From positions 62,001 to 126,000 of the forward strand of contig BGKB01000158.1 in the NCBI GenBank assembly GCA_003116975.1: DNA of 64,000 nt, in the 5' to 3' direction. A program made the translations under genes and the position numbers. Shown here piece by piece: positions 1 through 8,882 of this stretch. How positions within the stretch are numbered: the stretch's first letter is position 1; each line of letters begins with the position of its first letter. The notes beneath the pieces were generated by a model. It did no database searches and was not told the DNA's origin. It saw only the letters and a list, made by a program, of their open reading frames with translations. Source of the DNA: Aurantiochytrium sp. KH105 (Eukaryota > Sar > Bigyra > Thraustochytrida > Thraustochytriidae).

Positions 1-87
1 CAGGAGCAAGGCCCCCCTTCGGATCTCTTGTCGCGGCCCAATAGTGCGCTGCGCGACCTCTTTGAACGCGCAGGAATCTCGACCTAG
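1..87 (+). CDS. 3' end of a gene entering from the left, possibly an ABCC-type ABC transporter (partial)
   Basis: Frame 1 is open from the first base to a TAG at 85-87, giving 28 residues that end in LRDLFERAGIST. A tail with the pattern LLSRPxSxLRxLxExAG directly before the stop is typical of the C-terminus of ABCC/MRP transporters, after the second nucleotide-binding domain. Only this short tail is visible, so the family call is an inference from a weak motif. The fragment could also be a chance open frame. Confidence 0.4.
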   Translation, partial: QEQGPPSDLLSRPNSALRDLFERAGIST

Positions 88-417
88 GCTCCGAGCAAAT
101 CTTTTCACAAATGAACAAATTAGTTGGGAAATAGTTAAGTACATGAATAGATTACGAAGTTAAGGCACGGACGCTCGTGCTTCGGCACGCAGAGAGTCGA
201 TAATGTCAGAGGAATTTTCAAGTAATCGCGCTCTCTAGCATGACGTCCGGACTGTTCGCTAAGTATTGTGGAGAATTCATCCGCGCAGAGCCCAGCAGGA
301 AAGCGCAGCTGAGTTGTCGCCTAAAATAAACATTTCGAGGGTGGGATGGGGCGGGAGGTAAATAGAGTACAGGGGACGGCTTCAGAGCATGGAATGAGAC
401 ACGCCGAAGCGTGGGAA
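88..417. other. Intergenic, between convergent gene ends
   Basis: About 330 bases lie between the putative transporter stop and the stop of the minus-strand gene at 418. The stretch is less GC-rich than its surroundings and has no convincing frame. It presumably holds two 3' untranslated regions, for example the AATAAA-like run near 324-329 read on the plus strand. No structured RNA was recognised. Confidence 0.5.
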
Positions 418-1104
418 TCAGTGCGCAACCCAGTCGAGAATAGCCGCGTATCCGTAGATGTTGCGAAAAGGCTCGATTCGGCGTGAATTACTGTCGTAGC
501 GCTCGATGAGCTCCCGGGCCCATCGAGGCACAATGTTGAAGTCGATAAAGAGAATACCACCTCTGGCATCCAGGAAGACGTTGGAACGAGGCGCAACATC
601 GAGCATGATGTGCCCGTTGATCTCGAGCCAGGCATCGAGTTCCTCCATGCGAAACTTGTTGGCGAGCCGCTGGGGTTCAACGTTAGCGTGATGGTGCGCA
701 CGCTCCATCTCGATCTTGGTCCCGTCATACGAGAGGACGTCGGCGACAAAGGGCAAGCGAGAGTACATGTTTTTCCAGTGATGGTTTGTGTACTGCTGTT
801 TCCAGTAGCGCCATTTGCACGCCAGAACCTGGTGTGGGTCCGTGCAGGCGCGGGGAAGCTTGATGACCTTTTCGTCGAGAATACAGACTTGTTGTGCCGC
901 GGCTCCGTCCATAAGACCATCATCGCATGATGTATGAAGGTTTCGCTCTTTGCCACCCATGAGATTCACGGTAAGTATTTCATCGAGAAGAAGGATGCAC
1001 ACCAGGGTGGCAACACCGGCACAGAAGCACCAACCTGCGACGCCCATGTGCAGTCGCGAGGGCTTCTTTGGCGTTCCCATGGACCTGCTGGTCATGCCCA
1101 ACAT
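418..1104 (-). CDS. Short type II membrane protein with a degenerate protein-kinase-like catalytic core
   Basis: 228 residues starting at an ATG at 1104. Residues 20-42 form one hydrophobic segment, so the protein is probably signal-anchored with the rest lumenal or extracellular. Residues 165-190 read HIMLDVAPRSNVFLD then GGILFIDFN. This resembles a kinase catalytic loop (D169, N175) followed by a DFG-like motif (D188-F-N). That spacing recalls secretory-pathway kinases or pseudokinases such as the POMK and FAM69/DIPK groups. The protein is far shorter than a full kinase domain and no glycine loop is evident, so either an upstream exon is missing or this is a minimal kinase-like fold. The membrane anchor is directly visible. 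The kinase relationship is an inference from motif spacing, and the substrate is unknown. Confidence 0.6.
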   Translation of the reverse strand: MLGMTSRSMGTPKKPSRLHMGVAGWCFCAGVATLVCILLLDEILTVNLMGGKERNLHTSCDDGLMDGAAAQQVCILDEKVIKLPRACTDPHQVLACKWRYWKQQYTNHHWKNMYSRLPFVADVLSYDGTKIEMERAHHHANVEPQRLANKFRMEELDAWLEINGHIMLDVAPRSNVFLDARGGILFIDFNIVPRWARELIERYDSNSRRIEPFRNIYGYAAILDWVAH

Positions 1105-2590
1105 TTCAGCCCTCGACTGCTCGCCTCGTCGGGTGCATTTCAGGTTTGCTGCGTGCCGCGACGGCTATTCGTCTTTAGCTATGCATTTCAGTGCGACAGA
1201 AAGCTTTTTGCCCGAAGCAATTGGTCACTGAAGGACGAAGGTGCGTCCGTGGGCGCTGCACCAGCGGCCCACGGTGGCGAATTTCACGTGCTTTCGCCGA
1301 GACGGACACCGACGACGCACTGGCCGCTGCTGCAGCCAGCCCCTCAGGAACGTGTGAGCGCGATCACCCTCAAGTTTAGTCATCGAATGAAAGAAATGAA
1401 ACATGCGCGTCCCAGCCCGCCCGCCGGCCAGCTCGGGCGGGCGGGCACCTGTGTCCTCCGGCTGCCAGACCTGGTCGTCCTTGCAGGTCTTTTCGCTTCA
1501 GCTGCCCGCTGTTAGCCCGAGCGGCCGAGCCCGAGACGTTGCATGCTCCGTCATTCGCATGTCGGCAGCGGCCGAGCCGCAGCCGAGCCGAGGGTGGCTT
1601 CGCTGCTTCGCTGCTTCGCTTCATGGCTTCGCTCTTCCTCGAGCTGGCTGGAAGCAAGCCTGAGAGCGAAGGTGGTATAACGTTTCTTGTAGTAGGGCCT
1701 AGTAGCAGGCGTACTTCAGAACAGGTGAGTCCAGCGTACGTGTGTCCGTCTTCTAGCAACCAAGGGAAGAGGCCTTTCCTGCGACGCGTCGGGACGCTCT
1801 CTGTCGTCAACCATGGCAACGAACTCGGACTTGCCTGGCGGCTCGCAAGTCCTTGGTTGATTGGTTGACTGGCCGTCGAGGGTTGACCATGGTGAGTGAA
1901 TCGTAGACAGCTGATTGGTTGGATTGCTTTCTGCAGCCAGCACAGATGCGTGGACGCGGAAAGCGCAGCTGACGTCGAAGTGGCGGAAAGTCGTCACCAC
2001 TGGCGCTGGCACACAGTCTGTATATTATCCATACTACGCCGTAAAATCTCGGTCCTTGTTTGCGTCAGATGCCCGTGCGACGCAAACAGAGCGGCCCTGC
2101 ATCGCCGGTGCTACCGCGATGAGCCTGATCAGACTCACACACAGAGAACCCGGAGCTGTCAAGACTTCCTTCCTGCCAGCGACCAATGGCCGGCAAGCAC
2201 TGCAGAGTAAAGAAGCCAAGGGATGGAGAGGAAACCAAGAGGGGAAACAGAAAAAGGAGAGTTGGCTGAGCCTACTGACAAGGAATTGTCACCGGACACG
2301 CCTGTTAGCGGCGGCAGGAGTCACCACCCAAGCTAGCCACCCCTGGCTTTGCGCGACAGAGACCAGCCGCGTCTGCGCGCTGAGACGCTGCCGAGCTTCT
2401 CGAGTTCTTCGTCCCCTCCCTCCCGCCCCTCGTGCCGTCGCAGCGAGACGCTGAGCAGACGCGGGCGGGCGGCAGACCGCGCCCTGAGCCGGTGCGGCTG
2501 CGACGCCGCGGCGTGCCTCAGCGCAGAGCAGAGGACGCAGCCCGCGAGCTTCGCGCCGCGCACGTGCCGCGTCCACCCCACGGCAGCGGC

Positions 2591-2641
<51 letters not shown>
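2591..2641. repeat. (CAGG)n tetranucleotide microsatellite
   Basis: About 12-13 uninterrupted copies of a CAGG/GGCA unit. Frames crossing it give Cys-Leu-Pro-Ala or Arg-Gln-Ala-Gly tetrapeptide runs, an artefact that inflates apparent frames nearby. The same motif in degenerate form (CCTG/CCTA) occurs at about 19629-19677, upstream of the MFS transporter gene. Confidence 0.95.
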
Positions 2642-2778
2642 CGAGAGGGAGACGCACGACGGGCGGGAGACGGAGAGCGGCCGCGGCGACCGGGGTCTCC
2701 GAGGGTGAGCGCGGGAAAGGCGCCCTGGGTCCCCCCTCGCGCACACCCTGCGAGCTGGGCCGGAGGCGCTGCACGCGC

Positions 2779-2852
2779 TGGAGAAGCAGAAGCAGATGGA
2801 GAAGCAGATGGAGAAGCAGCCATGGCAGATGGAGAAGCAGACGGAGAAGGAG
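2779..2852. repeat. Degenerate 12-bp tandem repeat (GGAGAAGCAGAT)
   Basis: Four to five imperfect copies of a GGAGAAGCAGAT unit lie in a row. No gene assignment could be made for the frames that cross them. Confidence 0.8.
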
Positions 2853-3085
2853 CGCGGCGACAAGCCCGAAGGCGGCAAGCCCGAAGGCGCGCGGCAGCGG
2901 CGTCCGCGGGCTTGCAGCACGTGAATGCAGAGCAGCGCGCTGTGCAGAGCGCGGGCGAGCGTGCGGCGCGAGGACGGACGCGGAGAGCCCGGGATGCGGA
3001 CGCGGCGAGGCGAAGACGAAAGGAATGGATGGATGGATGGACGGCGGCAGGACGGGACGCGACGCGGCGCAGGGAGCGGCGGGCC

Positions 3086-3135
3086 TAGCCTGGCCTGGCT
3101 TAGCCTAGCCTGGCCTGGCCTGCGCGGGCCTGGCC
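3086..3135. repeat. (GGCCTA/GGCCTG)n short tandem repeat
   Basis: A run of 5-6 bp GGCCTG and AGCCTA units. A very similar GGCCT array lies at 38571-38607, just upstream of the phosphoesterase start on the other strand, so this sequence class recurs in gene-upstream DNA. Confidence 0.8.
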
Positions 3136-3437
3136 CGACGCGTCGCGCGCGCTCCGAAGCGACGAGGATGCGGAGCTTGGCCGACGAGCCGGCGCGCCGT
3201 CTTTCGTGGTTCTCGTGCGGTTCTTTGACGGCACCGATCGTGCGACGCAGCTGCGCCCGCCGCCTCGCGACCGCGCCGTCGGGAAACGAAGGCGCAACAG
3301 ACGGTCTAAGCGCAGATGGGCTGCAGGCGGGGCTCTCCTCGCTGGTCCCTTCTTCGCATGCATGTCCCAAACGCAGGACGCGGGAACCCGCCCAAGGCTT
3401 CGTTCGAGTTACATGCAGATGCAGGCTGTTTGTAAAG

Positions 3438-3480
3438 CACCTGCACCTGCACCTGCACCTGTACCTGCGCCTGCGCCTGC
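3438..3480. repeat. (ACCTGC)n hexanucleotide repeat
   Basis: About seven copies of ACCTGC with single-base variants (GTACCTGC, GCGCCTGC), about 180 bp upstream of the ATG at 3659. It is part of the repeat-rich 5' flank of that gene. Confidence 0.85.
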
Positions 3481-3658
3481 TCGCGCAGCTGCGCCTGAAC
3501 TCGGAGAACCAGGGTGTTCATTGCTGCGTTGTTGCGGACGCGTGTCGCGTTGACGAGAAGACTGCGCGCGGAGAAGGAGACGTCGATGATGACTTCGGTC
3601 GGGGTCGGGCAGCAGACCGCAATCGATTCGGAGAGAAAGAGAGAGGCAAGAGAGCGAG

Positions 3659-3982
3659 ATGGGATGCATTAATGACAAGATCGACGCGGATGTCCGCTCG
3701 CAAGCCCGCCCTGGTCGCAACACGAACATCCAGGCGAACCCTGATGCAGTCGCTACCGCCATGATTCCCGTCGCTAGCATCCCCAGGGTGTGGGACTTGG
3801 GCGTCTCTGCGGTAAAGGTGGACGCGCTTGTGGCCGCTGAGCGGAGGATTGATGAGCTTGAGGAGGAGCTCGAGGACGCCCAAGAACTGGCGCAATACCT
3901 CGTGCTGCAGAACGACAAGCTTATGACGGAAAAGGATGAGCTCTTGGCACAGCTCAACGCTGACGACGACGGCGACTGGTAG
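3659..3982 (+). CDS. Small coiled-coil protein with an N-terminal dual-acylation signal
   Basis: 107 residues, ATG at 3659. It starts MGCINDKI. Gly2 followed by Cys3 with Lys7 fits N-myristoylation plus palmitoylation, which would tether the protein to the inner face of a membrane. Residues from about 53 to 100 are charged and heptad-patterned (AERRIDELEEELEDAQEL and on), predicting a single coiled coil, and the tail is acidic (DDDGDW). The middle (about 30-50) is hydrophobic and proline-containing. No family was recognised. The frame is short, but its sensible start, even composition and AT-rich 3' flank support a real gene. Its partner and function are unknown; a membrane-tethered dimeric adaptor is one inference. 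Confidence 0.7.
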   Translation: MGCINDKIDADVRSQARPGRNTNIQANPDAVATAMIPVASIPRVWDLGVSAVKVDALVAAERRIDELEEELEDAQELAQYLVLQNDKLMTEKDELLAQLNADDDGDW

Positions 3983-4322
3983 TAGGCCTCCTACTTTTTG
4001 TAAGAACACCTGTAATTAAAAATTTATTCATTTATTTATTCTCGCACGCATTCGCATGCATGATCTTTGACTGAAGAAGGGCAGACGTCGTTGACGAACC
4101 GCTTTACCTTGTTTTGCCTTTCCATTTTCTACCTGATTTCCCCATTCTTTCCTGCCACTAGAATTTCCATGGTGGGCTTTTATAAATAAAACCATGAACA
4201 GACACTCTTCTTTTTATTTTCTAGGATTGACGCTTTTGCTTCAAGGCCGACCGATCAGTCATGTAGAAGATCAGAAAAAAAAAGAAGAGAAAATCAAAAA
4301 TTGCGCATGATTGAGTTTACGC
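3983..4322. other. AT-rich 3' flanks of two convergent genes
   Basis: This lies between the stop of the coiled-coil gene and the stop of OSGEP. It contains ATTAAAAATTTATT near 4014-4027, a run of TTTATTTATT, and TTTATAAATAAAACC at about 4180, which are plausible polyadenylation-signal contexts for both strands. No coding frame of note. Confidence 0.6.
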
Positions 4323-5468
4323 TCAGACTGAGTGGCTCTCGGGGGGGGAGCGCCATCTGGCAAGGACTTCATCCGTTCGGAAACGCTGCGTACAAACCGT
4401 CTCATCGAGCGCGAAACGATCTCCAGCCATATACTGCAAAATGCCCGCTTGAGCAATCATTGCACCATTGTCGATGCAAAAGCGCATATCCATACCGTAC
4501 ATTTTCGCACCGCGAGCCTCGCACATGGCTTGCATCATCTCCTGCAAACGCACATTGCAGCCGACGCCACCAACAATAATGACTTCGCTCGAGCGACAGT
4601 GCGCCATGGCGCGCTCCGTGACCTCTACCAACATTGCAAAGACGTGCTCTTGGAGCGAAAACGCCAAGTCTTCCTTTGTATACTCAACTTCGGCGCCCTT
4701 GGCTTCGCTCTGCTGCATCTTCTTGGCCAACTTTGTGATCGCAGAGAGAATGCCGCTGAAACTCATGTCCATGCCCTTGACTGTATACGGCAATGGGACA
4801 AGCTTGGTGCCCTTTTTCGCAAGCTGCTCAATGTTGTAACCCGGCGACGGTGCATTCGAAAGGTTCAAGACCCTTGCAAAGCGATCTAGTGCATTGCCAA
4901 GTGGCAGATCAATGGTCTCCCCCATAATTTGGTATCGCTGTGCCGAAAAGGCAATTACTTGGGTGTTCCCTCCAGAAACATAGAGCGAGATCGGATTGTC
5001 AGCCACAGCAATGGCGCGAGCCATTTCAATATGGCCGACACAGTGGTTAACGCCCACGAGCGGGACGTTCCACAGCAAGGACAACGTTCGCGCAGCCACG
5101 GCGCAGCTCGATAGTGGCGCGCCCATGCCGGGTCCCTTTGTGAAGCAAATGCAACTAATGTCCTTGGGCTCCAAGCCCGCCTCTTCAAGAGCAACGCGCA
5201 CGAGCGGGACCACGTGCGCCTGATGATGCCAGGCCGTGTCTCTTGGCAAGAATCCCTGGCCCGCAGGCGGCACGTACGTTTTGCGCGGGTTGGCCAGGAT
5301 CGAAAACTTGCCGCCGTCTCCGCACGCGTTGCCGCCTCCCTCGTACCTGATGATCCCCACGCCCACCTTGTTGGCAGAGCCCTCGATGCCCAGCGCCACG
5401 ACGCCCCGCGCGCCGCCCGCGGCCGCCGCCGCCTCGGCTTGGCCAGCCGCCATCGTCTCGCCGCCCAT
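4323..5468 (-). CDS. OSGEP: KEOPS subunit Kae1/OSGEP, tRNA N6-threonylcarbamoyltransferase
   Basis: 381 residues, the usual eukaryotic OSGEP/Kae1 length plus a short Ala/Gly-rich N-terminal extension. It transfers threonylcarbamoyl from threonylcarbamoyl-AMP to A37 of ANN-decoding tRNAs as the catalytic subunit of KEOPS. Visible landmarks are the ASKHA N-terminal strand ([18 protein letters not shown], about 23-40), [10 protein letters not shown] (about 110-119), the metal-binding [11 protein letters not shown] with His142 and His146, [22 protein letters not shown] and GGVGCN. It lacks a mitochondrial presequence, so it is the cytosolic Kae1 type rather than Qri7/OSGEPL1. It starts at ATG 5468, 253 bp from the divergent gene at 5722. 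The family assignment is secure. Confidence 0.96.
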   Translation of the reverse strand: MGGETMAAGQAEAAAAAGGARGVVALGIEGSANKVGVGIIRYEGGGNACGDGGKFSILANPRKTYVPPAGQGFLPRDTAWHHQAHVVPLVRVALEEAGLEPKDISCICFTKGPGMGAPLSSCAVAARTLSLLWNVPLVGVNHCVGHIEMARAIAVADNPISLYVSGGNTQVIAFSAQRYQIMGETIDLPLGNALDRFARVLNLSNAPSPGYNIEQLAKKGTKLVPLPYTVKGMDMSFSGILSAITKLAKKMQQSEAKGAEVEYTKEDLAFSLQEHVFAMLVEVTERAMAHCRSSEVIIVGGVGCNVRLQEMMQAMCEARGAKMYGMDMRFCIDNGAMIAQAGILQYMAGDRFALDETVCTQRFRTDEVLARWRSPPESHSV

Positions 5469-5721
5469 CGCGGAGAGCGCGTCTCTCGCGCGACAGTCGC
5501 GCCTCGCGAGCGGGCGGCCCCGGTCTGCGCGCGGCTGCTGCGCGGCGAGGCGACTCGGCGCGCCCGCGGTCTCGGATCTGGTCGCAGTGCTCGTGCTCGC
5601 GCGCCTTGATCAGGGCCCGCGCGGTCAAGCGGGCCTTGCGGAGGGCAGCGCCCTCCTCCGCTCCACCAGCGGCGACGAGCAGCGCCAGAACCACTAGCCC
5701 GCCACGCTCGCCCCGCGCGGG
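5469..5721. promoter_or_regulatory. Short divergent intergenic region (OSGEP and sulfotransferase-like gene)
   Basis: Only 253 very GC-rich bases separate the two start codons, so both promoters and 5' untranslated regions must lie here or overlap the coding sequences. No TATA box is apparent. A shared bidirectional promoter is an inference from spacing. Confidence 0.5.
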
Positions 5722-7344
5722 ATGGAGCAGGCGGCCGCGCTGCGCAGCGCGCTGGGCGCCGCGCGCAAGCAACGCGCGGAGGCCGAACGCGCTGTCGAGG
5801 CTGCGCGGGAAAGCCTGCGGCAGGCGCTCGTGCGCGAGCAGGAAATCGAGAGCGACCTCGAAAAGGCCGTGCGCGACGAGGAGGACGAGGAGGGGGACCA
5901 GAACGAGGACCACGAGGACCACGAGGCGCACAATGCGGAAGGTGGAGACAGCGAGCACCGGCGGCGAAGTGGACAGGGAAAAGAAGGAGATGCGGGGGAG
6001 ACGCCAGAAGCAGAAGACTCCGAGGCGGCGCAGCGCGAGCGATGGGAGAAGCGCAAGGCAGAGACAGCCCTCGCACTCGAAGAGCAGCTCAAAATCGTCG
6101 AGGAAGGGCTCGCTCCGCCACGAGACCACCCCATCCGCTTCTTGGCTGAGAAAGATCCCAGAACCAGCCTCAGCAAACGCGTCGCACTTGCGAGCTACCC
6201 ACGGAGCGGAAATTCTCTTCTCCGAAGCATTGTCGAGCGCCTCACACACATTTACACTGGCAGCGACTGTGACCCTTTGCGACCGCTCAATAAACAACTC
6301 GTGCAGGCCGGAATGATGGGAGAAGGTTTTGTCAAGGACGTTGTCTTTGCTGTCAAGACGCACTTTCCAGAACGTCTTGGACGCTGCGCACTGTCCGCGA
6401 GTCGGGCCGTGCTCATCGTCCGCAATCCATTCGATGCTATCGTTTCCTACTTCAACATGGTGCTTACACAAACACACACGCACACGATTGAGGATGACGA
6501 GTTTATCAAATATGCCGACATTTGGGACGCCTTTGTGAGGGAGGAAATCTCCATTTGGAAACAGTTTCACGCCCATTGGCTCGATGAGCAAGTGAACAAA
6601 AAAGTTCCGCTTCTCCTTATTCGCTACGAAGATGTCATTCATCATCGCGAGGACGCCATGCTGCGAGTCGCGCGCTTCCTGTATCAGGAAAACCCTCTCG
6701 ACGACAACGAGCTGCACGCGCTTGTACAGGCCGCCTGCTCGACATCTCGCGATAGCTTGGGCGTCTATGCCCCACGCGACCTTTCGCAGAGAAACACAGA
6801 GCCAAAAGCGCAATCTGACAGCTCAGAAGCTGGCAAAGTCGCAGCCAGCACAGATGTTAGCCTAGGGTCTACGAAAGACGATCGACCAGATCAAAACGAA
6901 GAAGAGGCGACACCATCATGGGCGCCGCTGCCAGAGGATGCTCTTCGCAACCTGCGCTTCTTCAACAAACACCAGCAAGCGTATGTCTTTACTGTAGCAA
7001 AGTCCGAACTCGTTCGATTTGGGTACTGGGACAGCTTCTTTGAGGCAGCGCACGGGCCGAGCGGGGAGGACCGACGCCCAAACTCTTGCATCGTTTTGAA
7101 ACCAACCTCGCGCAAACGCCCCGGGTTCATGGGCTGCGAGCATTACCTCTTTCTCAATCAGCGCTACGCGCTCCGTCCGCTTACTGCCGATGATCCTTTT
7201 GGCCGTGGATTTGGCAAACGATGGCAGGCGGCGCTGGAAAAGCTGCCGCCTGTGCGCATTAAAGCAAAGCACGAAAAGGACTCGCCACCACGAAAACGAG
7301 AAAAAGTCCAGAATGATGAGGAACCCGTCAACTCAGCAAGCTAG
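5722..7344 (+). CDS. Sulfotransferase-like protein (WSCD/PAPS-dependent fold)
   Basis: 540 residues. Residues 1-150 are charged and predicted coiled coil plus an acidic disordered stretch (EEDEEGDQNEDHEDHE). The sulfotransferase domain starts near 150: ASYPRSGNSLLRSIVER (Y159 onward) matches the PAPS 5'-phosphosulfate loop as it appears in WSCD-type proteins, and VLIVRNPFDAIVSYFN (about 230-245) matches the 3'-phosphate-binding helix with its Arg and Ser. A 60-residue low-complexity insertion (about 355-400) precedes the C-terminal part of the domain. There is no WSC domain, signal peptide or transmembrane segment at the N-terminus, unlike Golgi sulfotransferases, so location and acceptor are unclear. 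The 3' end overlaps the end of the CENP-M gene on the other strand by 17 bp. Confidence 0.8.
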   Translation: MEQAAALRSALGAARKQRAEAERAVEAARESLRQALVREQEIESDLEKAVRDEEDEEGDQNEDHEDHEAHNAEGGDSEHRRRSGQGKEGDAGETPEAEDSEAAQRERWEKRKAETALALEEQLKIVEEGLAPPRDHPIRFLAEKDPRTSLSKRVALASYPRSGNSLLRSIVERLTHIYTGSDCDPLRPLNKQLVQAGMMGEGFVKDVVFAVKTHFPERLGRCALSASRAVLIVRNPFDAIVSYFNMVLTQTHTHTIEDDEFIKYADIWDAFVREEISIWKQFHAHWLDEQVNKKVPLLLIRYEDVIHHREDAMLRVARFLYQENPLDDNELHALVQAACSTSRDSLGVYAPRDLSQRNTEPKAQSDSSEAGKVAASTDVSLGSTKDDRPDQNEEEATPSWAPLPEDALRNLRFFNKHQQAYVFTVAKSELVRFGYWDSFFEAAHGPSGEDRRPNSCIVLKPTSRKRPGFMGCEHYLFLNQRYALRPLTADDPFGRGFGKRWQAALEKLPPVRIKAKHEKDSPPRKREKVQNDEEPVNSAS

Positions 7345-8443
7345 AAAATAGCGGGCTCACACCTTGTGGGCGTCGTGCTGCTTCGGCAGCACGCACGAGC
7401 GCTTCGCCGGCAGTGCTCTGCGCACAAGCGTCCAAACACGTTAGCGTATTGTACTCTTTTGGCTTTGTCAGGCGAATTTAAAAAGAAAAACGTACCAGAG
7501 CATCATTATCTTCCAGCGTACAGTACACCAAGGCCGTCCCGTAAATGTCTGCGAAATTTAGGGCCTCGTCTGAGCGGTCAAGAGCAGAATCAAAAGACAT
7601 TGCAAGAAAGTCAGCGTCCGTTCCCCAATCTTCTCTTGTCTTGTCTTCGCGTAACGAGAAAAGATGTGTCACCTATCTCGAACCAATTCGCATACTTACC
7701 AATCGCAAAGCTGAATTTGGCGGGCGTCTCTGCTGCGTACAGGCGTACATGATAAAGATGAACGCACCATGAGCCAGGCGCGTAGGTAGTATCTCACCGA
7801 TGTTAGTTATTCCGATTGAATCATTTTCGGATGTTTCCCATAGCCACAGGATTTCACTTACAATTGATGACCACGAGGGTAGACCTGCCAAGCGCAAAGT
7901 TGCAGTCCAAGTGGCCGACCGAGGCAGCTACGCGGTGCAGACTCAGTTTGCTCGCCATATCGATCATGAAAATTACATGATCAACACGCCGCGCAAAGGG
8001 CTCCTGCAGAGGAAGTGAGCTAAAGGTAAATCTGTACGCATCGCAACGATGTTTGCCAGAGTGAGTATGACAAGATCTGTCTTGATCCTCGTGTCTCTGG
8101 TGGGCACACTTACACGTCGAGTTCGATATCACGTGTCTTGGCGGCATCTACAATGGCGTCGCCAAGCTCTTTCTTGCCAATGCCGTCAATGCCAACGATC
8201 TTTTCTCGGTTTGTTTTTCATACATGCGCGTGCGCTCGCGCTGAGGTTAGATTCGTTCCTTCCCTTTCGACTGCCGCCTAACCGTCGAGCAGCTTGCAAG
8301 CTCATCGCCCCCACCACCCACCCCTCCGCCTTCTCCTCTCTCCCTTCGCAACGTACCATGACGCCAAGCCTTTCCTCAGGCGTCCGCACAGCCGACAGCG
8401 CTGAAGCTGCCGGCGTCGTCGTCGCCTCTGCCATCGTCGTCAT
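7328..8443 (-). CDS. CENPM: CENP-M, constitutive centromere-associated network subunit (six exons)
   Basis: Reconstructed from splice sites. Exons on the minus strand are 8443-8357, 8199-8114, 8019-7862, 7732-7700, 7569-7496 and 7417-7328; introns are about 78-157 bp, donors GTACGT or GTAAGT, acceptors ending AG. Phases agree throughout, giving 175 residues against about 180 in human CENP-M. Matching landmarks in order are a small-GTPase-like first strand (IVGIDGIGKKELGDAI), RRVDHVIFMIDMASKLSLH, VGHLDCNFALGRSTLVVIN, ALVYCTLE, and a tail with GVSPLFSSLLS. CENP-M is a GTPase-like pseudo-enzyme that scaffolds the CENP-H/I/K/M complex at kinetochores. Exon 1 is the least certain: an in-frame ATG also exists at 8500, and the first acceptor lacks a good pyrimidine tract. 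The stop lies inside the sulfotransferase-like CDS. Similarity was judged by eye against remembered family features. Confidence 0.85.
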
Positions 8444-8882
8444 GCTCGCTCGCGTCGCGTCGATTCGCGTTATGGGTCTTGCCGTCGCATCGTTTATCAT
8501 CTCATCTCATCTCACCTCGTTTCTCGCCGCGTTATGTTGCTGTTTCTTTCTTTATTCACAGTCATTCGTTTCATTGTCTCACTTGCAAGCGCGTCAAATT
8601 GACTTTCCCGCTGGCCGCAACAGGACGCAAGCGGAAAAGTCGACTTGCGCAGAGTTTAGCGAACTTTCGAAAGCCCCGTATTCTGCACTTGCGGAGTCCA
8701 CTTGCCTTGGACGCAGCCACGTGGACTTTCTGCGCGCGCAAAAGAAGAAAGAAGAAGGCGAAGGAGAAGGCGAAGAAGAAGAAGAAGAAGAAGGGCGACG
8801 CGTGGTCGGCGCGCGGACGCGGAAAGGGTCCTGAGGTCGGCGGGGAAGGAAGGCCCGCCCGGCGCAGCAAAGGCTCGAGACT
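8444..8882. promoter_or_regulatory. Divergent upstream region of CENPM and SRPRA
   Basis: 440 bases between divergent starts. It includes a T-rich/CT-rich part (about 8485-8580) and a purine-rich (GAA)n stretch at about 8746-8794 that would lie in the SRPRA 5' untranslated region. If CENP-M starts at the ATG at 8500, the first 57 bases are coding. No TATA box was identified. Confidence 0.45.

Larger units (their letters stand above)
1105..3658. other. 2.5 kb GC-rich, repeat-rich stretch without a convincing gene
   Basis: Open frames here on both strands are compositionally biased (runs of Arg, Ala, Ser, Pro) and follow the repeats; none has a recognisable domain. The stretch contains CAGG, GAGAAGCAGATG, GGATGGAT, GGCCTA and ACCTGC micro-repeats, annotated separately where long. 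It presumably holds the upstream region of the minus-strand gene at 418-1104 and the 5' flank of the gene at 3659. After finding an intron-split gene elsewhere in this window, I cannot exclude one here. Confidence 0.5.

Noticed and set aside
2333-3370. 345-codon minus-strand frame with (CLPA)n
   Set aside because: Its length comes from GC-rich DNA and the CAGG microsatellite; composition is biased and no domain is visible.
5185-6813. 542-codon minus-strand frame overlapping OSGEP and the sulfotransferase-like gene
   Set aside because: It starts far inside the plus-strand gene and switches into a wrong frame of OSGEP; a composite shadow.
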